A stretch of 64,000 nt of DNA. Origin: Mageeibacillus sp. (GTDB lineage: Bacteria > Bacillota > Clostridia > Saccharofermentanales > Saccharofermentanaceae). Below, piece after piece: positions 49,772 through 58,550 of the stretch (positions are counted from its first letter, which is position 1; every line of letters starts with the position of its first letter). Location of the stretch: NCBI GenBank assembly GCA_022484595.1, contig JAKVLB010000003.1, positions 124,001 through 188,000 of the forward strand, in the 5' to 3' direction. The position numbers and the translations under genes are program-made. The notes beneath the pieces were generated by a model. It saw nothing but the letters and a program-made list of their open reading frames with translations. It did no database searches and was not told the origin of the DNA.

Positions 49772-49805
49772 AAAAAAGCGCCGCTTCTTATTTAGAAACG
49801 ACGCT
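49772..49805 (-). terminator. Intrinsic terminator before the DnaD-type gene
   Basis: A 12-base stem (AGCGTCGTTTCT with AGAAGCGGCGCT, two wobble pairs, 5-base loop) followed by TTTTTTATTT on the minus strand. It ends the upstream transcript; three TTGGTA hexamers lie beside it at 49810-49832. Confidence 0.8.
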
Positions 49806-49809
49806 CGCA

Positions 49810-49832
49810 TTGGTAAACCGTTGGTATTGGTA
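49810..49832. repeat. Three TTGGTA direct repeats
   Basis: TTGGTA occurs at 49810-49815, 49821-49826 and 49827-49832, spaced 11 and 6 bases, in the short gap upstream of the replication protein gene. Short iterons near a replication initiator can be binding sites, but three hexamers are weak evidence. Confidence 0.3.
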
Positions 49833-49835
49833 AGC

Positions 49836-50141
49836 TTATCTGCCCATTATTGTCTGCACAGAGCCTTTCAGAACCTGAAAGACAAGGGCAAATCCGCCGA
49901 TAATACCGCCGACTATTATATTGACTGCCACGACTCCGATCGTCCCGGCAAGATCAAACTTGGTTGGTACAAGCCATAGAAACATCCTGTGGATCCCAAA
50001 CGGAATTCCGATACAGATCCACATTAGAAGGTAATTGATACCTTCCGGGGATGCATATACCGTCTTGAACAACAGGGCACAGGCCGCTGCAATTATCAAC
50101 GGGAGCACTACACTCACCGAAAATCTTCTGAATCTGGTCAT
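49836..50141 (-). CDS. Small membrane protein of the conjugation module (possibly DUF6050)
   Basis: A 101-residue protein with three hydrophobic segments: SVSVVLPLIIAAACALLFKTVYA, NYLLMWICIGIPFGIHRMFLWLV and AGTIGVVAVNIIVGGIIGGFALVFQVLKG. Similar small three-helix proteins are present at this place in clostridial elements; DUF6050 is my best guess. It starts by a 4-base overlap with the zinc-ribbon gene, after AGGAGG. Function unknown. Confidence 0.6.
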   Translation of the reverse strand: MTRFRRFSVSVVLPLIIAAACALLFKTVYASPEGINYLLMWICIGIPFGIHRMFLWLVPTKFDLAGTIGVVAVNIIVGGIIGGFALVFQVLKGSVQTIMGR

Positions 50142-51022
50142 TTCTGCCTCCTAATCTCGTCATAATCCCTGACGATATCAACATCTATCAGGATCTTAAT
50201 CTTCTTAAATGCTTGTCTTATTGCGTAGTTTACTGCATCAGCTGTCCCATTCTTGACTCTTACGCACTTACAGCTTGAAAAAGTCTTCATCTTTCGTGGG
50301 ATGATCCGCACCATCTTGATGTTTGTATTAGCACAAAGCCAATTCTTTGCATTCTCACGTCTCCAGTCTGCCCAGCCCTCATGCATCATAGAAGTGAGCT
50401 CAATTGCTGCACACTTCTCAGGAAAGTAAAGTTGAACCGGAACCCCGATATCGGGATCATGGTTGAATATGACCTTTGTACCGGAGCGATTTGCGTAAAA
50501 CGCAAGAACATCCTTACGGAATTCATCTTCTCTCAAGCTGATACGGATCTTACGATCTTTCCATCTGCAAAAAACCTCACGCCTGTGAGCCTCAGTTCTG
50601 GCATTCTGTCTGGCGCGAATTCGATCCTTCAAGCAATAAGGACAACCATGTCCATCTGTCCTGTCGGCGATCCTTGCACGCCATTCTCGGCCGCAGGTGC
50701 TACATGTCCACCAAGACTCTCTGTTTGACTTGGGTCCAAAAGCTTGAGGAAGGTCAGGAAGATTCCTGTCAGACCATTCCTTAGCAACATCCGGATATCT
50801 AGAGGCAAGGTCATTGAGACCTGCCTTAATAATATTACCGGAGCAAACGGGGCATCCGTGACCATGACCTCGGTTCTTAGGTGTAGCAGTCCAGATATGA
50901 CCGCAGGTTCCGTTCCAAATGATCGACTTATTTGATCCGTAAGATACCTTGTCAGGTCCCAGAGCATTTCCCGATGACCACTCCTTGACCAATGACGGGT
51001 ACACTTCAGCGAAACTTTTCAT
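50138..51022 (-). CDS. Zinc-ribbon (DUF4379-like) protein with a VSR-like C-terminal domain
   Basis: About 294 residues. Two tandem treble-clef/zinc-ribbon modules of the DUF4379 type (SFAEVYPSLVKEWSS..W.C.CGHIWTATPKNRGHGHGCPVCSG, then DLASRYPDVAKEWSD..WTCSTCGREWRARIADRTDGHGCPYC) are followed by a domain like VSR/DUF559 endonucleases (VPVQLYFPEKCAAIEL, then KNWLCANTNIKMVRI). The expected acidic residues of that fold (xDIYIPE, IEYDG) are replaced by Gln and Leu-Thr, so catalysis is doubtful. The ATG at 51022 follows AAGGAG; a TTG-initiated form reaches 51112 but runs through a palindrome. Confidence 0.7.
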   Translation of the reverse strand: MKSFAEVYPSLVKEWSSGNALGPDKVSYGSNKSIIWNGTCGHIWTATPKNRGHGHGCPVCSGNIIKAGLNDLASRYPDVAKEWSDRNLPDLPQAFGPKSNRESWWTCSTCGREWRARIADRTDGHGCPYCLKDRIRARQNARTEAHRREVFCRWKDRKIRISLREDEFRKDVLAFYANRSGTKVIFNHDPDIGVPVQLYFPEKCAAIELTSMMHEGWADWRRENAKNWLCANTNIKMVRIIPRKMKTFSSCKCVRVKNGTADAVNYAIRQAFKKIKILIDVDIVRDYDEIRRQK

Positions 51023-51064
51023 CACTCTTTGTCTCCTTTGATCATCGTATATTTTTCCTCGTAT

Positions 51065-51080
51065 ACGATTCTCGAATCGT
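51065..51080 (-). promoter_or_regulatory. Palindrome upstream of the zinc-ribbon gene
   Basis: ACGATTC-TC-GAATCGT (7+2+7) lies 43 bases upstream of the start, flanked by TATACG/CGTATA repeats on both sides. It looks like an operator of an element-encoded repressor. The upstream-start reading of the gene would translate through it, which is one reason to reject that start. Confidence 0.5.
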
Positions 51081-51136
51081 AAATATACGAATTTATACGA
51101 ATTTCGATCCAATGTAGGGTTAACTATTGCGGAGAC

Positions 51137-51178
51137 AAAAAAGACACTTTCCTTGATATTTCTATCGTAGAAAGTGTC
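51137..51178 (-). terminator. Terminator hairpin at the right end of the element
   Basis: GACACTTTC and GAAAGTGTC (9 bases) pair across 18 bases; on the minus strand TTTTTTG follows. No gene ends just before it, so it may be what remains of the end of a deleted gene or an insulator at the junction with lysS. The stretch 51023-51320 holds no other gene. Confidence 0.65.
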
Positions 51179-51257
51179 TCATTTACTTAAGACTTATGCG
51201 ATTGAATCGCCTACAAAAGATGAATAATCATCTGTTATCGTCTGTCTGGCAAGGACT

Positions 51258-51279
51258 TTTTGTAGTCATTTTGTAGTCA
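51258..51279. repeat. Tandem 11-base direct repeat near the lysS end
   Basis: TTTTGTAGTCA occurs twice without a gap (51258-51268 and 51269-51279), and the core octamer again in inverted orientation about 40 bases away (CTACAAAA near 51211). It lies between the element and lysS and could be a recombinase arm site or junction remnant. Confidence 0.45.
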
Positions 51280-51296
51280 ATCGACTTACCCAAGTC

Positions 51297-51322
51297 CCAA
51301 AACGCCTGTAAATAGGGCGTTT
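51297..51322 (-). terminator. Terminator of lysS
   Basis: AAACGCC and GGCGTTT pair across a 9-base loop, followed by TTTGGG on the minus strand (short U-tract). The first stem arm overlaps the lysS stop codon. Confidence 0.5.
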
Positions 51323-52826
51323 ACTGATTCTGTTGTTTTAAAGTTGGGAACAAAAGCACATCCCTGATTGACGCTGCGTCAGTAAGCAGCATCGTCAGTC
51401 TGTCTATGCCGTAACCGATTCCACCCGTAGGCGGCATCCCGAGCTCCAGAGCATTGAGGAAATCCTCGTCGGTGTGATTTGCCTCTTCGTCGCCCGCGTC
51501 GGCGGCCGCATCCTGCGCCTTAAAGCGTTCACGCTGGTCGATAGGGTCGTTAAGCTCCGAATAAGCGTTGCACATCTCCCATGTGTTGATGAACAGTTCG
51601 AATCTCTCAACCTTCTCGGGTTCATCCTTCTTCTTCTTGGTGAGCGGAGATATCGCAAGAGGATGATCCATAATAAACGTAGGCTGCAGCAGATTCTTTT
51701 CGCAGTATTCCTCGAAAAACAGATTTATGATATCGCCCTTCTTATGCCACTTCTCGTATTCAATATGATGTTCGTCAGCAAGTGCTCTCGCCTCTTCGTC
51801 AGTTGTTACACTGTCAAAATCGATGCCCGCATACTGCCTGATCGCATCGTTCATGGTAAGTCTCGCAAAGGGCTTTCCGAAGTCAAGCTCCAGATCACCG
51901 TATTTAATCAGAGTCGTGCCGCAGACCTTCTCTGCAACATAGCGGAACATAGACTCGGTAAGCTCCATCATTCCCTGGTAATCAGTATATGCCTGATAAA
52001 GCTCCATCAGTGTAAACTCCGGGTTGTGACGGGTGTCCATTCCTTCGTTGCGGAATACTCTGCCTATCTCATATACACGTTCAAAACCGCCGACAATAAG
52101 CCTCTTCAGGTAGAGCTCAAGTGATATGCGAAGCTTAAGATCGATGTCCAGAGCATTGAAATGAGTCTCGAAAGGTCTTGCCGAAGCACCGCCTGCATTG
52201 CTGACAAGCAGCGGCGTCTCAACTTCCATAAAGCCGCGTCCGTCAAGGAAGTTACGTATCTCCTTGATGATCCGCGACCTCTTCTCAAAAGTGTCCTTAA
52301 CCTGAGGGTTTACGATCAGATCAAGATATCTCTGACGATAACGTATCTCTGTGTCCTTGAGGCCCTGATACTTGTTAGGCAGCGGGTGAAGGCACTTGGC
52401 AAGAAGCGTATATGAATGTGTTACGATTGATACCTCGCCCTTCTCGGTCAGATATACCTCACCCTCAACGCCGACCACATCGCCGATATCGAGGTTCTGC
52501 CAGTTGGCGTAAGCCTCTTCGCCGAGCACATCAACCTTGGTAAAAATCTGTATCTTGCCCCTGCGGTCATACAGGTCGCAGAAAGAGACCTTTCCCATTC
52601 CGCGTTTTGACATAAGCCTTCCTGCAACGCGGACGATTGACCCTGCAAGCTTATCATAGTCAGCGATGATGTCGACAGAATGTCCGGTAACATCGTAAGT
52701 GAGTTCTTCGTAAGGATCTTTCCCTGCTGTCTTAAGCGCATTAAGCTTCTCTATGCGGAATCTGGTCTGCTCCTGAATCTCTTCGTTGCTCAGGGGTTCT
52801 GTCTGAGGTACAAATTTCTTACCCAT
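51321..52826 (-). CDS. lysS: Lysyl-tRNA synthetase (class II)
   Basis: 501-residue class II synthetase. The N-terminal anticodon-binding OB fold includes VRVAGRLMSKRGMGKVSFCDLYDRRGKIQIF; the catalytic motifs are FMEVETPLL (motif 1), RVYEIGRVFRNEGMDTRHNPEFTLMELYQAY (motif 2) and GIGYGIDRLTMLLTDAASIRDVLLFP (motif 3). The ATG at 52826 is 2 bases from the greA stop, so greA-lysS is an operon, a common order in Bacillota. A mobile element ends just behind its terminator. Confidence 0.97.
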   Translation of the reverse strand: MGKKFVPQTEPLSNEEIQEQTRFRIEKLNALKTAGKDPYEELTYDVTGHSVDIIADYDKLAGSIVRVAGRLMSKRGMGKVSFCDLYDRRGKIQIFTKVDVLGEEAYANWQNLDIGDVVGVEGEVYLTEKGEVSIVTHSYTLLAKCLHPLPNKYQGLKDTEIRYRQRYLDLIVNPQVKDTFEKRSRIIKEIRNFLDGRGFMEVETPLLVSNAGGASARPFETHFNALDIDLKLRISLELYLKRLIVGGFERVYEIGRVFRNEGMDTRHNPEFTLMELYQAYTDYQGMMELTESMFRYVAEKVCGTTLIKYGDLELDFGKPFARLTMNDAIRQYAGIDFDSVTTDEEARALADEHHIEYEKWHKKGDIINLFFEEYCEKNLLQPTFIMDHPLAISPLTKKKKDEPEKVERFELFINTWEMCNAYSELNDPIDQRERFKAQDAAADAGDEEANHTDEDFLNALELGMPPTGGIGYGIDRLTMLLTDAASIRDVLLFPTLKQQNQ

Positions 52827-52828
52827 AA

Positions 52829-53308
52829 TTACTTCTCAATCTTAACAATTTTATACTTTATTACACCGTTAGGTGTCGAAACAGATACGGTCTTGCCTTT
52901 CTTCTGGTTGGCAATTGCCTTTCCGACAGGTGAACTCTCCGAAATCTTCTTCTTGCGGAAATCAACCTCTGCCGCACCTACAAGTTTATATTTATATTCT
53001 TCCTTGGTTGCCGTGTTCTGCAGCGTAACAATCGAACCGAGCGCCACCTTGTCAGTCGTAAGGTCTGAATCGTCTACAATCTCGATATTCTTGAGAATTG
53101 TCTTGATCTCTTCGATTCTCTGCGCATTGGCAGCCTGCTCGGCTCTTGCCTCGTCGTACTCCGAGTTCTCCGAAAGGTCGCCCTGAGCCTTAGCTTCATT
53201 AATCTTATCGATAATCTTTGAAGTGTCCTCGGTCTGTCTTCTGGATAATTCTTCCTGAAGTTCGTCGAAGCCTTCCTTTGTCATCTGTATCTTTTTTACT
53301 TCTGCCAT
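52829..53308 (-). CDS. greA: Transcription elongation factor GreA
   Basis: A 159-residue factor that stimulates transcript cleavage by stalled RNA polymerase. N-terminal coiled coil (MTKEGFDELQEEL..IIDKINEAKAQGDLSENSEYDEARAEQAANAQRIEEI) with the acidic tip DLSENSEYDEA, then a C-terminal globular domain ending VGKAIANQKKGKTVSVSTPNG. The ATG at 53308 follows AAGGAG; six upstream codons start on the site itself and are rejected. Confidence 0.95.
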   Translation of the reverse strand: MAEVKKIQMTKEGFDELQEELSRRQTEDTSKIIDKINEAKAQGDLSENSEYDEARAEQAANAQRIEEIKTILKNIEIVDDSDLTTDKVALGSIVTLQNTATKEEYKYKLVGAAEVDFRKKKISESSPVGKAIANQKKGKTVSVSTPNGVIKYKIVKIEK

Positions 53309-53367
53309 GTCAGTTCTCCTTTTCATTCGCTTTGGTTATTCTAATAAAAACTGCTGATATTTGCAAA

Positions 53368-54876
53368 TTATCGTGCAGTCCTGTCATTCTCCTTCTGGAT
53401 AACGTCGTGAGCGCCGCCCTCGACGATTGAAGTTGACGATACAACAACAAGTCTCGCTTTCTCCTGGAACTCAGGGATGCTGGAAGAACCGCAGGAACAC
53501 ATGGTTGCCTTAACCTTTGCAAGCGATGTCTCAACGCCGTCCTTAAGCGTTCCCGCGTAAGGCACGTATGAATCTACGCCTTCCTCGAAAACCATCTTTC
53601 CTCCCTTGCCGCCGTCGTCATAACGCTGCCAGTTGCGGGCACGGTTTGAGCCTTCGCCCCAGTATTCCTTTACATAAGAACCTCCGACAAGAAGCTTTCT
53701 CGTAGGGGATTCGTCAAATCGTGCGAAATATCTTCCGAGCATCATGAAGTCTGCGCCCATCGCAAGTGCGAGAGCCATGTGGTAGTCGTGTACTATTCCG
53801 CCGTCGGAGCAAAGCGGAATATAGATTCCGGTCTGTTCATAATATTCATCTCTCGCTTTGGCTACGGCAAGAACCGCGGAAGCCTGTCCGCAGCCTATGC
53901 CCTTCTGCTCACGTGTGATACAGATTGAGCCGCCGCCGATACCTATCTTTATAAAGTCTGCGCCACTCTTTGCAAGATAATTGAAGCCTTCCGCGTCAAC
54001 AACGTTGCCGGCACCGATAATAGCGTCAGGGTAATTCTTTTTGCACCACTGCAGCGCATTCTGCTGCCATACGGAGAAACCGTCGGAGGAATCAAGGCAG
54101 AGGCAGTCAGCACCTGCCTCAAGAAGCGCAGGCACGCGCTCCGCGTAATCTCTTGTATTGATACCTGCACCTACAATCAGTTTCTTCTCTGAATCGAGAA
54201 GTTCGTTCGGGTTTGCCTTGTGGAACTCATAGTCCTTGCGGAAAACGAGACCGACAAGTCTGCCGTTTGCATCTACAATCGGGAGCTGGTTGATCTTGTT
54301 GTCCCAGATAATGTCGTTTGCTTCCTTGAGCGATGTGCCTTCAGGTGCCGTAATCAGCTTGTCGATCGGAGTCATAAATTCCTTGACCTTTGTATCTGAG
54401 GACAGTCTGCTGACACGATAATCTCTGGTCGTCACAAGTCCCATCAGTTTGCCTGCAGCTGTACCGTCTTCCGTTACCGCTGCCGTGCCGTGGCCTGTTG
54501 CCTCATGAAGTTCCAAAACCTTCTCAAGTGTATCGTCCGGAGCGAGGTTTGAATCGGATTCAACGATTCCTGCCTTATATTTCTTAACTTTGCGAATCAT
54601 CTCGCACTGTGATTCTATTGACTGGGACTGGTATATGAAAGACATACCGCCGCAGCGTGCGAGCGCTATTGCAAGGCCGTCATCCGACACTGCCTGCATG
54701 ACTGCCGAGACCATCGGAATGTTGATATTAAGTCTGGAATTCTCCTGTCCTTTTCTGTATTTGCAAACCGGTGCGGACAAATCAATCTGGTCCGGTGTAT
54801 TCTTCTCGGTTGTGAGGTTCGGTATCAGAAGATACTCTGAGAAAGTTCTTGATTCCTGCTCGAAAATCTGTGCCAT
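53368..54876 (-). CDS. guaB: IMP dehydrogenase
   Basis: 502-residue enzyme of GMP synthesis. The TIM barrel is interrupted by two CBS domains (about 105-230: [49 protein letters not shown]). The catalytic loop is [19 protein letters not shown] with the cysteine near 317 (Ile after it where many have Thr), followed by [31 protein letters not shown]. The C-terminus also carries CSCGS. The ATG at 54876 follows AAGGGGG; upstream in-frame codons have no ribosome site. It is on its own transcript. Confidence 0.95.
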   Translation of the reverse strand: MAQIFEQESRTFSEYLLIPNLTTEKNTPDQIDLSAPVCKYRKGQENSRLNINIPMVSAVMQAVSDDGLAIALARCGGMSFIYQSQSIESQCEMIRKVKKYKAGIVESDSNLAPDDTLEKVLELHEATGHGTAAVTEDGTAAGKLMGLVTTRDYRVSRLSSDTKVKEFMTPIDKLITAPEGTSLKEANDIIWDNKINQLPIVDANGRLVGLVFRKDYEFHKANPNELLDSEKKLIVGAGINTRDYAERVPALLEAGADCLCLDSSDGFSVWQQNALQWCKKNYPDAIIGAGNVVDAEGFNYLAKSGADFIKIGIGGGSICITREQKGIGCGQASAVLAVAKARDEYYEQTGIYIPLCSDGGIVHDYHMALALAMGADFMMLGRYFARFDESPTRKLLVGGSYVKEYWGEGSNRARNWQRYDDGGKGGKMVFEEGVDSYVPYAGTLKDGVETSLAKVKATMCSCGSSSIPEFQEKARLVVVSSTSIVEGGAHDVIQKENDRTAR

Positions 54877-54982
54877 AAATAGCCCCCTTGGAAAGTAATT
54901 AATAAATATTAGCATAAACAGGCATTACTATGCACACAAAATTATCACTGATTAATTGTCTGCTTTTGTGACAAAAACGCCA

Positions 54983-56143
54983 TCACTTGCTGTTATTCTT
55001 CTTCCATTCTTTCTTACGGGTATATAGCATCCTGTCGGCGCTGGCAAATACCGCCTGGCAATCCTGATGGGAATAGCACACAGTGTATCCTACACTGACA
55101 GAAAGACACTGACCGTGCGTTGAGTCTTTGACAGCCTTCAGTCTGTTGGCAAGCTTTTCGCGCAACTCCGCATCGTAATTCTCCGCGGAATGGTCTTCAA
55201 GTTCCGCAACAAGGCAGAACTCGTCCCCGCCGTATCTTGCTATGAAAGCACCGCTCTGCCCTGCAATTGATTTAAGAACGCCGGAAAAAATCTTGAGGGC
55301 TTCATCTCCGGCAATATGTCCGTAATGATCGTTAATTGACTTGAAGCTGTTTATGTCCATCATAAAAACTATCACCGCGTGCTGATCACTCGCATGCTGA
55401 AGCTTCTCCTCCAGATAGCAGTTAAGACGTCTGCGGTTGTTTAAGCTCGTTAAAGCATCTATGCAGATATGCATATTTTCGATCATAAGGAACAGAATCA
55501 GTATAGCGAGGAACATATTCTCAGCGAGTATCGGCCCGTATTTCATATCTTCATCAAAAACAAGGCTGAAAACAGATATCACAACATAAACACAGTAACT
55601 CGCGTACTCCAGTCTCTCGGTAACTGAATTGCTTCTGATAAAGGCCTTTATCGACAGAAACGCAGGAACAAGAATATATCCGAAATTAACGATACCCTGA
55701 ATGATGAACAGCTTTGTGTCGCAATAGTGACCGTCCGCGTTGATTCTGAACATCCATCCTGTGTAGATTGATATTATGTCAAGCGCGAAAATAATCGCGA
55801 CAGGCAGCCTGGACAGAAGCTTATGGAGTTTACGGTTGGAATACTTGCGGTGAAGTCTGTCACATACAAAACTGTACCAGTAGAAACATCCGAGCGATAT
55901 CGACATAACTGATATGCAGTTAATGGCGGCGTTGATATAGTGTCCGGGGCGAAATATGCCAAGTTCAAATGATGCCCACAGCGCATCCGTAAGAATATAC
56001 GCGAAGTAAGTAAAAATAAGGTTTCTCAATTCGCGGACCTCATGCTCGGAACCGACATTGCGGTCGACTCTCAGAAGCACTATGAGTGCAAACACAAAAC
56101 AATAAATCTCCGGCATAACATAATAAATAAAAATTTGATTCAT
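54983..56143 (-). CDS. Membrane-bound GGDEF diguanylate cyclase
   Basis: A 386-residue protein. Residues 1-210 contain six or seven hydrophobic segments (FIYYVMPEIYCFVFALIVLL, FTYFAYILTDALW, YFIN..CISVMSISLGCFYWYS and more), a helical sensory region. The C-terminal domain is a cyclase: ALTSLNNRRRLNCYLE, DINSFKSINDHYGHIAGDEAL and ARYGGDEF near 305. No RxxD inhibitory site is visible before it. It would synthesise cyclic di-GMP at the membrane in response to an unknown signal. It is the second GGDEF gene of the window. Confidence 0.9.
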   Translation of the reverse strand: MNQIFIYYVMPEIYCFVFALIVLLRVDRNVGSEHEVRELRNLIFTYFAYILTDALWASFELGIFRPGHYINAAINCISVMSISLGCFYWYSFVCDRLHRKYSNRKLHKLLSRLPVAIIFALDIISIYTGWMFRINADGHYCDTKLFIIQGIVNFGYILVPAFLSIKAFIRSNSVTERLEYASYCVYVVISVFSLVFDEDMKYGPILAENMFLAILILFLMIENMHICIDALTSLNNRRRLNCYLEEKLQHASDQHAVIVFMMDINSFKSINDHYGHIAGDEALKIFSGVLKSIAGQSGAFIARYGGDEFCLVAELEDHSAENYDAELREKLANRLKAVKDSTHGQCLSVSVGYTVCYSHQDCQAVFASADRMLYTRKKEWKKNNSK

Positions 56144-56282
56144 TTTGCTTGTGTCCTTACTTTTGTATGTTTTTGTATAAATGATAGTTTATGACTCTGC
56201 TTGTGTCAAATGAACATGCGCTAAATTCGGCTATAAAAATTGTACGTTTTGTTATAGCTGTTCGTTTGCAATTACCGTTGCC

Positions 56283-56312
56283 TGCTGTCTGCCAACTGTG
56301 CGGCAGACAGCA
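56283..56312. terminator. Strong hairpin after the surface-protein gene
   Basis: A perfect 11-base stem (TGCTGTCTGCC with GGCAGACAGCA, 8-base loop) follows the stop of the minus-strand gene at 56328 by 16 bases. There is no U-tract on either strand, so it is an atypical terminator or a 3'-end stabilising structure. Confidence 0.45.
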
Positions 56313-56327
56313 GCATACGGCCTCAAT

Positions 56328-58361
56328 CTATTTCCCTTCATGTTTTCTGCGGATTATCAATACCGAAGCAACGATAAACCCGCTCATAATAAGTACAGCT
56401 GCGCATACACTGAGCACTGTCGTCGGGCTCTCGCCTGTACTTACAAGTGAAGCCGCCGCACTGTCGTCTGACGATGCAGCTGACGATGCTGATGACGCCG
56501 TCGTTTGTGAAACAGCAGTCGTCTGCGTAGCGGTGGACCCGGCAGTTGAATTGGTGCCTGCAATCTCCGGAAGTTGGGCAACCATATAGCTGGAAAATCT
56601 GTCTGTCATAAATGAAAGCTTTCCCGTTGTCGAATCATATGTCGCACCGAGGACTTCTATTGAGCCGTTGTGGCTTCGAGCCACGCAGAATTGTGTGCTT
56701 GATGTAAACATAGACGGGTCTAACCAGATGTTAACAGTGAACTTCGACGAGGATTCAGTAATACCGGTTGTCCTCTCGGTGCCTTTATTGCCCTGCGTCC
56801 AGAAATTATCAATACTCAGATTTATAAACAAGAGCTTCTCGCTGTTGGGTACGCTCGATATCAGCGCCTGCTTCTCGCTGTCTACAAGTTCAGTATTGCC
56901 GATGTTGACTCTTATATTGCCGCTTGAAACTGCGTTTCCGACCTGAACATCGGCACTCTTGATTGCAGGATTTGTAATATTTATTATGTCCTCGTTCGCG
57001 GTAAACACACCTTGAATGCGAACATCCGACTGCGGCATTACAAATGTAAAGGTGTTGCGCACATTTGCATCAGGGGTCAGCTGTTGACCGTCAATGCTGC
57101 CTGAAAGCACCTGATATCCGTAATCAGGAATCAGTTTGACTGTAACAAGCGTTCCTGGGACGGCGAAAACATTTCCGCCATGTTCATCATCCTGCACAAC
57201 CGTTAATCCTGTACCGCTCTGAATGCTGACTCTGCCATGAGTGACAGGCGTACCTTCAGCCGCGCCGGTACTATCGTAACTCCATGTAATATTATAAGGC
57301 AACGAACTGATCTCATATCGTCCGCGGACAAGAGTGAATGTTTCTCCGCTCCTGATTCCGGTAATATTTTTCCCTGTCGCTGTCGATACAACCTGAGGCA
57401 TGTAATTTGAGGAATTCCAGGTGAGGCGCATATAGACCTGATCAGTATTACTGATGGTATAAACCGTCAGGTTATTCTTTATGCCCGCCTCATTGTCGGA
57501 CAGCTCTGTAAAATTCGTTCCGTCAAGTGAATACTCTATAGTTGCGCAGTCGTCTATAAAATCATCGTTATATTCAGTGTTGCTTCCACTGATGTCATTC
57601 AGCACGAATGACACCGGTTCTTCCGCTGCAAAAGCCACTGAGATATTATACGTCGTCTCATCTGTGGCACTTGTAGTTATATTGAAGTGTTCGCCTGATG
57701 TACATTTCTTGACGTTGCCGTTGCAGGTTACCACCGCACAATAATCATTTTCCAGATCGAAATCCAACCGCAATTCGGAATTCATAGGCGTTGTAATAGA
57801 TCCGCCGGTACCTTCCATTGTAAATTTAGTACCGTCAACAGCTACTGATATAGAATTTATTATTCCATTCTCAGTGCAATCAAGCCTGTTCTGTATGTAA
57901 TTAATATTAGCTCCTGAAGGTCCGCTTATATTTACTGTATTATGTAAAGCCGTACAAACAGGTAAAATCACATATTTATCAAAGTTGTTCTTTTGGGCTG
58001 TAAATACATAACTTCCGCTATTAAGCAATACGTCACTGCCATCAACCTTAAGTGTCATATTGTATCCGGAATCAACAGTAAAATCGAGTTCTATCTTGAC
58101 ATTGTTTCCAACTTTAAACGAGACTGTGCCATTCGCATTATCCACATCACAGTCACTCTTATCCAAGAGAATCCCGTTAATCTTAACCGTGGCAGAACAA
58201 TTATCAAAGATAACAGAAGATCCACTTTGATCGAACTCGGCATCTTCCAGAATGACTTCATTATACCAGGGGGTCGCATTAACAACGCCGGGCGGAAACA
58301 ATCCTGCAAGAAGAACAATCCCCAATACAACCGACAATAAACAATAAATACCTCTTCTCAT
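56328..58361 (-). CDS. Large secreted protein with a C-terminal anchor and sortase-like motif
   Basis: About 677 residues. A signal peptide (RRGIYCLLSVVLGIVLLAGLFPPGVVNA) precedes several beta-rich domains (repeated DNAN, SGYNMTLKVDG, and similar strands), including an InlB B-repeat-like module (DYGYQVLSGSIDGQQLTPDANVRNTFTFVMPQSDVRIQGVF). A Ser/Thr-rich linker follows. The end is LVSTGES, a hydrophobic segment and RRKHEGK, which looks like a cell-wall sorting signal in which Pro of LPXTG is Val. A simple membrane anchor is the alternative. The ATG at 58361 follows GGAGGAG. Its binding partner is unknown. Confidence 0.75.
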   Translation of the reverse strand: MRRGIYCLLSVVLGIVLLAGLFPPGVVNATPWYNEVILEDAEFDQSGSSVIFDNCSATVKINGILLDKSDCDVDNANGTVSFKVGNNVKIELDFTVDSGYNMTLKVDGSDVLLNSGSYVFTAQKNNFDKYVILPVCTALHNTVNISGPSGANINYIQNRLDCTENGIINSISVAVDGTKFTMEGTGGSITTPMNSELRLDFDLENDYCAVVTCNGNVKKCTSGEHFNITTSATDETTYNISVAFAAEEPVSFVLNDISGSNTEYNDDFIDDCATIEYSLDGTNFTELSDNEAGIKNNLTVYTISNTDQVYMRLTWNSSNYMPQVVSTATGKNITGIRSGETFTLVRGRYEISSLPYNITWSYDSTGAAEGTPVTHGRVSIQSGTGLTVVQDDEHGGNVFAVPGTLVTVKLIPDYGYQVLSGSIDGQQLTPDANVRNTFTFVMPQSDVRIQGVFTANEDIINITNPAIKSADVQVGNAVSSGNIRVNIGNTELVDSEKQALISSVPNSEKLLFINLSIDNFWTQGNKGTERTTGITESSSKFTVNIWLDPSMFTSSTQFCVARSHNGSIEVLGATYDSTTGKLSFMTDRFSSYMVAQLPEIAGTNSTAGSTATQTTAVSQTTASSASSAASSDDSAAASLVSTGESPTTVLSVCAAVLIMSGFIVASVLIIRRKHEGK

Positions 58362-58516
58362 AGCAATCTCCTCCAAACTGTCAATTCAATATAATAATTG
58401 TAGATTTAACCGCATTTAGATTAAAGTTCATTGATGTTATTTAAATGTTAATCATTTGTAAAGGAAGTCAAAGAAAAAAACTACGGATACGGATATACTG
58501 ATTCAGAACTGACGTG

Positions 58517-58550
58517 AAATAAAAATAACCGCCCCCCCACGGAAGCGGTT
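58517..58550 (-). terminator. Intrinsic terminator in the gap
   Basis: AACCGC and GCGGTT pair around a G-rich loop and are followed on the minus strand by TATTTTTATTT. No annotated gene ends just upstream of it, which suggests a small RNA or peptide message in 58560-58760. Confidence 0.7.

Larger units (their letters stand above)
32048..51320. mobile_element. Partial Tn1549-like integrative conjugative element without relaxase or integrase
   Basis: All genes from about 32.0 to 51.0 kb are on the minus strand and follow the order known from clostridial Tn1549/CTn elements: replication protein, PcfB, VirD4, Maff2, TrbL-like, PrgI, VirB4, NlpC/P60, DUF4315, DUF4366, TopB, DUF5688, ArdC-like, TTRAP. 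In intact elements the relaxase, accessory mobilisation protein, excisionase and integrase follow; here the module runs into a metalloid cassette instead. The right end lies next to the lysS terminator, with a tandem 11-base repeat. Both boundaries are approximate, and I could not find flanking att repeats. Confidence 0.75.

Noticed and set aside
51258-51320. Codons downstream of lysS that could be read as the tail of an integrase (frame ending near 51230)
   Set aside because: The frame is closed by the lysS stop a few codons upstream, and no recombinase motif can be seen.
26590-51320. Perfect direct repeats as att sites bordering the accessory region
   Set aside because: By eye only the octamer TTTTGTAG is shared between the two sides, which is within chance.
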